From: Eonycteris spelaea
Lineage: Eukaryota > Chordata > Mammalia > Chiroptera > Pteropodidae
Assembly (NCBI GenBank): GCA_003508835.1
Contig: PUFA01000723.1
Location: 36,084-100,083 of the forward strand
DNA length: 64,000 nucleotides
Direction: 5' to 3'
The translations under genes and the position numbers were made by a program. Shown in pieces: positions 43,504 through 55,500 of this stretch (positions within the stretch are counted from its first letter, which is position 1; each line of letters starts with the position of its first letter). The notes beneath the pieces are model-generated. The model ran no database searches and was not told where the DNA came from. It was given only the letters and a program-made list of their open reading frames with translations.

Positions 43504-46500
43504 CTGTGGTGGAAAAGATTTGGTCAATGGGGGATGGGTGGGTTGTGGAGTGTTGGGCTCTGTTTATCAGATGAGCTGCCTCCTTTATGCCAAGTGCCCA
43601 CAGGCCTTCTACATGGCCTGTTTTCCACATCTGTCTGCTGAAATGTTAGACTCGCACAAGTACACTCCGAATGCCACTTAAGAGTTTTAGTTCTGTCTCC
43701 TAACACTGTCAGGATTAGATTCCACACTTCTTTACTTACTAGTATGTTCATTAAAACATTCTTTCAGCATCTATTTTTAAGGCCATACTGTGGGTCAGAC
43801 ATTGAGCTGAGGGCTGGGGATACAACTCTGAGTATGGTATTTTCCCAGGTTATTACGGATCGAATTACTTCAGCACCTTTCATGCCGTTAACCTCTCCAT
43901 TTCATTTAGCACCTTCAAACAATTTGTGAACTAGGATTCTTTATTCCCATTTTATGGACTAGGAATCTGGAGCTCAGAGAATTCAGAAGGCTTGCCCATG
44001 AATACATGGCTTCTATATCAATGACAACTTAATCTGTGTCTCTGGAAGTCATGTATTAATGGTTCAGCTGAAGCTGAGCAACATCCTCAGTCCAGCCTGG
44101 ACCCAGTCATGTCCAGGATCCATCCCCCACTCTAGGAGGGCCAGAGTTGTTGTTCCCAAATGTCTTCCCCTTACCTGCTGACTTCTCCATCTGCTGACAA
44201 GAGGCATTTTCTTTTCCTGGCAAACGCAGCTGTTTCTGAGCTGGCTCTGGGCCAGGTGTTTCTGGTAGTGGTTTCAAATCATGTTCTTTGCTTGCTAGCT
44301 TCTTAGGCATCTCCTTTTCATGTAAAAGTCACATAGAAACAGTATCAGTGCCATTGCTCTACTGCTTTAGGGCTTACAAAGTGTCTTCACGTGCAGTACA
44401 TTAATCAATATTTTCCACAACTCTGGGAGATCACTACATGACTCGAACATGAATTGTGAAGAACCTGGGAGGTCAGAAGAAAACGGTATGGCCTAAGTGA
44501 AGGTGTTTGCAAGACCAGAATGCTTGTCTTCACACTTTCTGGTTCGACACTCTCATACACAGGAGAAGTCTCCATGTAAACGAGAGTGCGGTACATGGAA
44601 GATTTGGAAAAGAATAGCATTCTAGAGAGAGAGGTTCAAGATGGCAACTAGGTAAAAGCAGGGTTCACCTCCTCTAGGACCAAATTAAAACGACCACCAT
44701 ATTATAAAATAACGTGGAGACCGATGTTCATAGCAGCATTATTCACAGTGGCCAGGACATGGAAGCAACCGAAGTGTCCTATGATAGGTTATTGGCTAAA
44801 GAAGCTGTGGTATCTATCTATCTATCTATCTATCTAGATAGATAGATAGATAGATATATCTATATATATATACACAATGGAATACTACTCAGCCACAAGA
44901 AGAGATGAAATACTGCCATTTGCGACACCCTGGAGGGACCTCGAGATAATCGTCCTAAGCGACATAAAGACAGAAAAGGCTGAAAAATCATATGATATCA
45001 CTTGTATGTGGGATATAAACCTAAAAACAACAAATGACCAGGAAAAAACAAATAGAGATTCATTGACATGAACCAGAGGGTAGGAGGTGGGGGAGGAGGG
45101 GGTAGGTAGATAGTTAAAGGGGGTCAAATATAGGGGAGTAGGGGAGGGTGAAGTGGGTAAACGGGATCAAATATATGATAGCTAAAGGAAACTGGACTCT
45201 GGGTGGTAAATACACAACAGAATACACAGATGTCAAATTGTAATGTACGACTGAAAATTATGTAATTGTATCAACCAATTTTATCCCAATAAACTTAATA
45301 AAAAAACATGAGAATCTCCTGAAGTCCAGTTGATCATAACATACATCTGATAACATAAAGAGGAAGCTACATCGAAGCTGGTAGGAGGGCTAAGTCAGAA
45401 TTCAGGCTGGACCCACACCTGTGGGTGGTGGTGGAGCACTGAGAGTCGGCCATGGCTGCAGTGGGCCCCCTCAGAGGAGAGAGGTCCTCACCCCATACAG
45501 GGGCTCCCCAGCTCAGGATAAAGAAGTCCACAAAAATTCTGACTATAAAAATCGAGGGGATTCTGTCCAGCCAGGTGAATGGAAGATACTGAAATCTCAG
45601 ACATCCCTTTAAAGGGCTCATGCAGACTCCCACCTACAGACACACACACCCTGGGCGCCAGAGAGGGACCGAGGCTCTAGCAGGAGTCATTACGGGGAAA
45701 GACTGCATTGAGTAGCACAGGAACGCGGGCCAGACAGGCAGCCACCATTGTGCCTTAGTCGGGGCCCACCTACGGGCAGTCTACATACAGATGAGCAGTA
45801 GTTTGACTGTACTGAACCGTCTACCTGCACAGGCAATTCTGAAGCTGCACTGGCCTGGGAAAATCAGCCCATCCTACCCAACCCACAGATTGCTCGCCGC
45901 AGCTTGTGACTGGGGGCTGCCCCTGCCATGCTCCTTTCTAGGGCCGAACATTTGGCGCAGGCAACAGACCTCAGCCAGTGCTGTGAGTGCATTTCAGGGA
46001 CAGTTTCGGGCAGACCACTACTGCCAAGATGAGCTCGGAGGGTCACGGGGATCTGTGGGCCAGTCACAGACAGTAGCTGGTCTTGCTGTGATCTGTGACT
46101 TGTGGGTGTGCGGTGGATATGCAAGCTGCAGCAAGACTGAGGCTGTACTGGCCTATGGCCCTCGTTTCCCTGAGACTCCACCCACCCCACCCACAAATTT
46201 CCCACTGTGGCACATTGACAGGCAACCATCCCTGCCCTGCCCTTTCCACAGCCACGCATTCTGCACAGGCAAAAGAATTTTGCTAGCACAGTGCATGCAT
46301 TTCTGGGAAATCAGTTGCATGCAGACCACTGCTGCCTGCAAGAGCTGCGATATCGCTTAGGGGATAATAAGGGTCTGTGGGACCGCCCCAGACGGCAGCT
46401 AGTCTTACTATGACCTGTGACTTGCGGGAACACGTGGGCACAAATGTTGCAACAAAACTGAGGCTGTATTGGCCTGATGGCCCTTGTCTCCCTGAGATCC

Positions 46501-49500
46501 TGCCCCACCCAATCCACAAAGTGCCTGTGGCCCATTGACAGGCAGCTGCCCCTGCCCTGCCCCTAGCCGGAGTTACACATTCTGCTCAGGCAACAGACCT
46601 CGGTACTGTAGTGCTCACACTTTGGGGAAAACGGCAGAGAGATCACTGCTGCCAGCACAAGATACAATAACGTTTGAGCAGACCGCAGAGGTTTGTGGGC
46701 CTATCCCAGATGGCAGTAGGTCTCAAGGTGATCTGTGACTCTTGTGGGACCCTGAGGTCCCAGATTTGGCAGCAAATCTGGAGCTGTATAGGCCTGATGG
46801 CCCCATGCCTCACTGAGCGTCACCCCACCAAACCCACAAGTTACCTGTGGCAAGCCTGTTCCTGGGCCACTCAGTCCCATTCTGTTCTTTCCTTGGGACA
46901 TGAATTCAACAGCAAACAACCACTGTGTGGCCCACGCAAAGCCTGTGCATCTGGGAGAAACTTTCCGTGTTGGCCACAAACCAGTGCCCATGAGGTTCAG
47001 TAATTCTTGAACAGACCTTGGTGTTTATAGGCTCGAGGTGGGCAGCGGCTGACCTTGCTGTGATCTGAGACTTAGAGGGTGCCATGGAGACAGTGCTGGC
47101 ATATAAAATGACACTGCAGTGGCAAGGGGAAATCTGCTCATATATCAAGGTGACTCCCAGGGTTCCTGCACCACCTAATCCACGAATCACCCAGAGCTCT
47201 TCCAGTTGCACAGTCTTAAGAGCAAATGACAGGCATCCTCATGCCTGGAGGCACACTGGTTCTTCTGCTGAACCGCCTTAGGTCAGGGTTGGGGTATAAC
47301 AGGACTGCTGCCAACAGCATTGTCTCATTCACTTACCTATAGATCCAGCATAGGCAGCGACCATTTGTGAATTTCTCTGAAGCTCTCATCAGGTAGCCAG
47401 AAACAATCAAAGGCAGTGACTGACATTGGCCTACTGGAGAGCCCCTCCCAAGGGGCCACAGAACTAATACACTTGGAGATTGGCACTAGACCACAACAGA
47501 GCAATTCTGACGAGCCCCATAAGCAGGATACACAAAAGTGGTCTCAACAAGTACACAGCCTACTAGGGCTACTCCTACTCAGTGGGGTCAGCCTGCACAT
47601 AGCATCTCATATTTTGTGGGCGTAGACAATTCCCACAGTTAGTCAGCCCAAGTGTTAATCCCCTCCACTGAGGTACTAACACCAATAAAGGCTTGGCGAC
47701 AGCAGAAGATCACACACCCTAACAAGAAAGAACACGTCCAGAGCCCCCAGGACAGGGAATCAAGGAGAGTGCGCCACTGGCCACACAGGACGACGCCTTC
47801 CACATAAGGCCATCTGGCCAAGGCTGACAGATGAAACAAATCTTGCTAACACATAGAATGAACACAGAGAGGCCAATAAGATGAGAAAACAAAGAAACGA
47901 GCCACAAATGAAACAACAGGATAAAAACTCCAGAAAATGACTAAATGAAATGGAGACAAGCAATCTACCAGAGACAGATTTCAAAATAATGGTTATAGGG
48001 ATGTTCAGCAAACTTAGGAGAAGAATGGATGAGCTCAATGAGAACCTCACCAGAAATAGTAAGCATAAAAATCACACAGAAACCATAAAAACGAACCAGA
48101 CAAATGAAGAATATAATAACTGAATGAAAATACACTAGAAGGATTCAACAGTAGACTGGATGAAGCAGAAGGTCAAATCAGCAAACTGGAAGACAAGGTA
48201 GCAGAAAATACCAATTGGAACAGCAAAAGAAAAAATAAGAATAAAAAAATGAGGATAGTTTAAGAGACCTCTAGGAAAACGTGAAGTGTAAACAATATCC
48301 GCATGTAGGAGTACCAGAATAAGAAGAGAGAGGGAGAGCAAAGGGTTAAGAATTTATTAGAAGGAATAATGACGAAAAACTTCCTTGACCTGGCAAAGGA
48401 ATTAGACATACAAGTCCAGGAAGCACAAAGAGTTCCAAACAAGAGGTATTCAAATATCCAGACCCACACTAAGACACACCATAATGAAAATGCTAAAGGT
48501 CAAAGACAAAGATAGAATCTTAAAAATAGCAAGAGAAAGGCAGTTAGTTATTTACAAGGGTACTCATATAACAATGTCTGACGATTTTAAAAAGAAACTT
48601 TGCAGGCCAGAAAGGACTGGCAAGAAATATTCAAAGCCATGAAGAACAAGAATTTATAACCTAAATAATCTACCCAGCAAGGCTTTCAATTAAAATGACA
48701 GGTGTGATAAAGAGCTTCCAGACAGGGAAAAGCTTAAGGAATTCGTCACCAACAACTAGGATTACAAGAAATGTTAAGGGCCTTCTTTAAAAAAAAAAAA
48801 GAGGGGTGAGGGAAAAATAAAATGGATAATAAAATGGTAATAACTATGTACCTATCAATAATCACTTTAAATGTAAATGGATTAAATGCTCCAACCGAAA
48901 GACACAGGGTAGCTGAATAGATAAGAAAATAAGGCCCATGCATATGCTGTCTACAAGAGACCCACTTCAGATCAAATGACACATTGAGACTGAGAAAGTA
49001 AAGGGATGGAAAAAGATATTTCGTGCAGGTGAAAAAAAATAAAAGCCGGGGTAGCAATGCTTATATCAGACAAAATAGACTTTAAAACAAAGGCTATAAT
49101 AAGAGACAAAGAAGGGCATTACGTAATGATAAAGGGATCGATAAATCAAGAGGACATAACCCTAGTAAATGTATATGCCCAACATAGGAGCACCTACATA
49201 TATAAAGCAATTATTGACTGACATAAAAGGAGAGATCAACAGTAATACACTCATATTAAGGGACTTTATCCATGCATTGACACCAATGGACAGATCTTCC
49301 AGACAAAGAATCAAGAAGGAAACAGTGGGATTAAATGACACACTGGACCAGATAGACTTAATGGATATTTCAGAGCATTTCACCCCAAAACAGAAAGATA
49401 CAATTTTTCTTAAGTGCACATGGAACATTTTCTAGAATAGACCACGTTAGACACAAAAATAATCGATAAATTTAAGAAGATTGAAATTATGTCAACTGTC

Positions 49501-52500
49501 TTCTCTGATCACAATGGTATGAAACTAGAAATCAACTACAAGAAAAAAAACTGGATAGTACACAAACACATGGAGGCTCAATAACATGCTATTAAAGAGT
49601 GAATTGGCCAACAATGAGATCAAGGAGGAATCAAAGAATACCTAGAGACAAATGAAAATGAAAACATGACTCAAAATTTGAACACAGCAAAGCAGTCCTA
49701 AGAGGGAAATTCATGGCAATGCAGGCCTACCTCAAAAAACAAGAAAAAGCTCAAATAAACAATCTTACCTTACATTTAAAAGGACTAGAAAAAAAACAGC
49801 AAAAAAAGCCCAAAGTGAATAGAAGGAAGGAGATAATAAAGATCAGAGAAGTAAATGAAATAGAGTCTAGAAAAACAGTACAGAAGATTAATGAATCCAA
49901 GAGCTGTTTCTTCGAATGGATAAAGAAAATTGATAAATGTTTAAAAGACTCATCAAGAAGAAAAGAGAGAAGACCCAAATAATTAAAATCAGAAATGAAA
50001 AAGGACAAGTAACTACAGACTCTACAGAAATACAAAGGATCATAAGAAAATACTATGAGCAATTATACGCCAACAAATTGGACGATCTGGAAGAAATGGA
50101 TACATTCCTAGAAATACGATCTCCAAAGACTGAGTCAAGAAGAAAGAAAATATCTGAACTGACCGATCACCACCAATGAAATCAAATCAGTAATCAAAAT
50201 AGTCCCCCCAAAAAAATTTCTGGACCATATGGCTTCATAGGTGAATTTTACCCAACATTCGAAGAAGAATTAACACCTATGTTTCTCATACTGTTCCAAA
50301 ATTTTAAGAAGAGGGAAGGCTCCCTAAATCCCTTTATGAGGCCAAATTACCTTGATTCCAAAACCAGACAAAGACAGTACCAAAAATGAAAACAATAGGC
50401 CGATTTCCCTGATGAACACTGATGCAAAAATCCTTAATGAAATATTAGCAAACCAAATTCAGCAATACATTGGAAATATCATACACCATGATCGAGTTGG
50501 ATTAATTCCTGGGATGCAGGGTTGGCATGATATCTGCAAGTCAATTAATGTGATACACCATATCAACAAATCGAAAGATAAAAACCATATGATGATATCA
50601 ATAGACTCAGAAAAAGTGTTTGACAAAGTCCAGCATTCATTTACAAAAAAAATTCTCAATAAAAGTGGGAATAGAGGGAACATACCTCAACCTAATAAAC
50701 GCCATACATGACAAACCTACAGCTAACATCATACTCAATGGGGAAAGGCTAAAATCATCTCCCTTAAGATCAGGCACAAAACAAGGATGCCCACTGTCAC
50801 CACTTTTGTTCAACATTGTTTTGGAAGTCCTAGCTACAGCAATCAGACGAGAAAGAGAAATAAAAGGTATCCCAATTCGAAAAGAAGAAGTAAACTCACT
50901 ATTTGCAAATGACATACTATATAGAGAACTCTAAAGATTCCACTAAACAGCTGTTAGAACTGATCAATGAATTCAGTAAAAAAATTAATATTATACAAAA
51001 TTATAAGGGATACAAAATTAATATTCACAAGTGGGTTGTAATTTTATACAGCAATGATGAACTTTCAGAAAGAGAAGTTAAGAAAACAATCCATTTATAA
51101 TTGCATCAAAAACAATAAAATATCTAGGAATCAAATTAACCAAGGAGGTAAGAGACCTGTTCTCAGGATATTATGTCATTGAAAAAAGATATAAATAAAT
51201 GGAAGCATATACCGTACTCATGGGTAGGAAGAATCAACATAGTTAAAATGGCCAATCTATAGATTCAATGTAATCCCTATCCAAATACCAATGACATTTT
51301 TCAGAGAACTAGAAAAAATAATCCTAAAATTTATATGGAACCATAAAAGATCCTGAATAGCCATGGCCATCTTGAGAAATAAGAACAAGGGTGGAGATAG
51401 TATGCTACCTGACATCAAACTATACTACAAGGCTACAGTAATCAAAACAGTATGGTACTGGCATAAAAACAGATAAATTCATCAATGGAACAGAATAGAG
51501 AGCCCAGAAATAAATCCATGTCTATATGCTCATTTAATATGTGGCAAAGGAGGAAAGAGGATACAACAAGGTAAAAACAGTCTCTTCAATAAATGGTGTT
51601 GGGAACATTGGCCAGATACATATAAAAAATAAACTAGACCACATTCCTACACCATATACAAGAATAGACTCAAAAGTGATTAAATAATTAAATGTAAGAC
51701 CCGAAACCATAAAACTAGAAGAGAACATACTCAGTAAACTCTCTAATATTGCTATTAGTAATTTTTTTGGAACTATCTCCTTGGGCAAGGGAAACAAAAG
51801 AAAAAATGATCAAATGGGACTACATCAAACTAAAAAGGTTTGCACAGCAAAGGAAACCATCAGCAAAATGAAAAGACAACCAACTTAATGGGAGAAGATA
51901 ATCGCTTCTGATACATCCAATAAGGGTTAATATCAAAAAAATATAAAGAACTCACATAACTCAACACGAAAAACCAAACAATCCCATTAAAAATGGGCAG
52001 AAGATCCGATTAGATATTTCTCTAAAGAGGAAATACGGATGGCCAATAAACATATGAAAAGATGCTCAAGGCCTCTAATCATCAGAGACATGCAAATTAA
52101 AACCATAGTGAGGTATTACCTCACACCAATCAGAACGGCTTTCATCAGTAAATCAAAGAACAACAAGTGTTGGCGAGGATGTGGAGAAAAGGCAATTCTT
52201 ATACATTGTGGGATTGCAAATTGGTGCAACCACTATGGAAAACAGTCTGGAGGTTCCTCAAAAAATTAAAAATGGATCGACCTCTTGACCCAGAATTGCA
52301 CTTCTGGGTATTTACCAAAGAAAACCAAAACAATAATTTGTAAAGATCTATGCATCCCTATGTTAATGGCAGCACAATTTACAGTAGCCAAGATATGGAA
52401 ACAACCTACATGCCTATCAACAGATGACTGGATAAAGAGTTATGGTTCATATATACAATGGAATATTAGCCATAAAAAATAAAATCCTACCATTTGCAAC

Positions 52501-55500
52501 AACATGGATAGACCTAGAGGTTATTATACTGAGTGAAATAAGTCAGAGAAAGATAAATACCATATGATCTCACATATATGCAGAAATAAAGGAAAGAAAG
52601 AACAAACTAATCAAAAACAGACCCACAAATATAGAGAACAATCTGGTGAGAGCCAGAGGGGAAGCGGGGGGAGCTGGAAGAAAGCAATAAATGTTAAAGA
52701 AGTACAAATTAGTAGTTGATAGATGATCACAGGAATGGGCAGCACAGCATGGAAATGCAATCATCAGCAAGGTAACGGCTAGGTGTAGAGCCAGAGGACA
52801 GAAAGAGCAATCAGGGGGATCGTCTCATAAACTATATAAATTTCTAGCCGTGTACTATATACTTGAAACTCATAATAAAATAAAATAAAATAATAAAAAA
52901 GAAATAAACTATGTGAATCAAAAAATAAAAGGGATAGCAATACAATTCAACAACAACAACATAAAAACAAACAATCCAATTAAAAAATGGACAGAAGACC
53001 TGAACAGATACTTCTCCAAAGAGGAAATACAGATGGCTAACAGACATATGAAAAGATGCTCAAGGTCTCTAATCATCAGAGAAATGCAAATTAAAACCAC
53101 AATGAGATGATATCCTCACCTGTCAGAATGGCTATCATCAATAAATCAAAAAACAGCAAGTATTGGCGAGGATGTGGAGAGAAGGGAACCCTCATACATT
53201 GTTGGTGGGATTGCAAATTGGTACAGCTGCTATGGAAAACAGTCTGGAGGTTCTCAAAAATTATAAATGGATATACCTTTTATCAGCAATTGCACTTCTG
53301 GGTATTTATCCAAAGAAAAAAAAACAATAATTCGTAAAGATCTATGCACTCCAATATTCATGGCAGCACAATTTACAATAGTCAAGATATGGAAGCAACC
53401 TAAATGCCCATCAAGAGATGACTGATAAAGAAAAGATGGTTCATATATACAATGGATATTACTCAGCCATTAAAAAGAAATCCTACCATTTGCAATGACA
53501 TGGATGGACCTAGAGGTTATTATGCTGAGTGAAATAAGTCAGACCGAAAAGATAAATACCATATGATTTCACTTATATGTGGAATCTAAGGAACAAAAAG
53601 AACAAACTAACAAAAACAGACTCACAAATATAGTGGACAATTTGATGAAAGATGGAGGGGAGAGGGTTGGGGAGCTGGGAGAATGGGGTGAAGGATTAAA
53701 GAAGTACAAATTAGTAGTTGATAGCTGGGGAGCATGGCACAGGGAATGCAGTTAGCATTAATATGATGGCTAAGTGGAGGGCCAGGGGAGGGAGGGAGCA
53801 ATTGGGGGAATCATTTTATGAACAATATAGATGCCTAACCAATATATTGTATACCTGAAACTAATTTAAGTAAATAAATTTATTTTTTTTTAAAAAGGAA
53901 TAATAGCATTCTAAGATCTGTGATGTCTGTGAAAGCAAGGAGGGCTTTCTATGAAATGTAAGTAATCTCATAAGTAAAAAAACAGCTTCTGGGAGAGAAC
54001 TATATAAGTGTATAGAAGGATCAAACACTGCTGGGAAATGGTGTGGGGAACATGAATGTGGGACAAGAGAGGAAAGGATGGTTCACAGAAATCAATGGAG
54101 ACAGTAAAGAAAGAGTGCACCTTGGAATGTCTCCTACCCTGGAAAAATCATTTGTGTGAAAATAAGGAAGGGGTTCCCACATCAGTTCTGCTTGTGTCAG
54201 GGTGTGATATGGCCAGAATACTTCAGTTGCCTTTCATTTGGCTCCCTCATTCAGGGAACAGTGGACAACAGGTGAACCTAACGCCCTGAGCTTGTAAACA
54301 CTTGCAATGTGGTAACAACAAAGAGGAATACTTTCTCTTATGACTCTTTTGAGTTCTCTTCTCAACTGTCTCCACCGTGGCAACCTAACTCCCAGATCCC
54401 TTTCCCCTCTCGACTGGTTTAATCTGTGATTGCTGAATCACTTATTCAATACATCTTCAGTCTGACCTGACTCTTCAGAGATGCCTGAGGTGCAGGTAAG
54501 GCCTGAAGGAGCTCCCAATAGTGAGAGACCCAGGGTCTAAGCCATTCTCAAGACACGTGAGAGTGTTTCTGTGACAGAGGAGAGGGGTCCGGTACTTCCT
54601 GTTGTCATAAGGAGAATCTAAAGGGAAGCAGAAGCAGCAGCTTTGGGGTAAAATCCTACGGAGCCAACCTGAATTTCATAAACATGACATATCCATAATC
54701 TTGGAAATGTTTTGGAACTTTGGATTAGACTACTTCCCTGCCACCGTCGTCTCAGGCAAACTATTAACTCTGTAGCATAATATCATGGTTATTATTATAT
54801 AATATTATTTTTTTAATATTCTCATCATTATGTCTAAGAGTAACAACTTCATAGGGGTTTCCTTAAGGATTAAATTATTGCATATGAAATGCTTAAGAAA
54901 TATATGGCATAACTATGAACACATAAGAAGTATCAGGTATCATAGTTGTTAATTATTAAGCTACTGACGCTCCATCTGGTATTGTGATAAAGAGACAAAG
55001 AAAGAGAGGCAGTTGAGGACCAGAATTTTGAAATTCTCCCACTCTGACCAAATTCACATCACTGGAGGGAGAAAGGCCCTGTGGTCCTTCAGATTTGGGA
55101 GATACTCACCTTCAGGAGTTGCAGGTCAAAAGTTTCCTGAGGACGCCCACCTAAAAGAGAGTGATACAGCAGAAGTATTCTTTGTTGCTGAATAATCCCA
55201 AACTCCAGAGCGATTATCCTGGAATATAAGGGAATTCTGCAGCAGATGGTATGAATCCATTCAGTGTCAAGGGCTTATTTTGAGCCTGGCTACGAAATTG
55301 TTTAATAACAAATTTATTTATGGCATTTACTGATGGTGTAAATTCATCACTTTCCTTCTGATGATTTACAAAATGTGAGCTAAATCACATCAAACGCCTC
55401 ATCATTTACATTACACACTTTCTACTTTTTTACCCAAAGAATGAATGGGTTGTTTAGGAATTTGAACTGTATCCACTTAAAGGTGTGTAACAACTAAAAA

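Larger units (their letters stand above)
44625..53901 (+). mobile_element. Composite L1 in SSX intron, antisense to the gene
   Basis: Starts 'GAGAGAGAGGTTCAAGATGGCAACTAGGTAAAAG', a canonical L1 5' end. It has a long 5' UTR (to 47.8 kb), ORF1 (47.88-48.76 kb), ORF2 (48.84-52.6 kb), a 3' UTR, and then a second ORF2 end plus 3' UTR (52.93-53.88 kb). It is flanked by an exact 12-bp target duplication, AATAGCATTCTA, at 44613-44624 and 53902-53913. Another L1 3' end is nested near its 5' end (44.72-45.30 kb). L1 is on the plus strand while SSX is on the minus strand, the better-tolerated orientation. All frames are broken. Confidence 0.95.

Noticed and set aside
45791..46360. 189-codon plus-strand frame
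   Set aside because: Lies in the L1 5' UTR, overlaps open frames on the other strand and shows no domain; openness follows from GC-rich repeated units.
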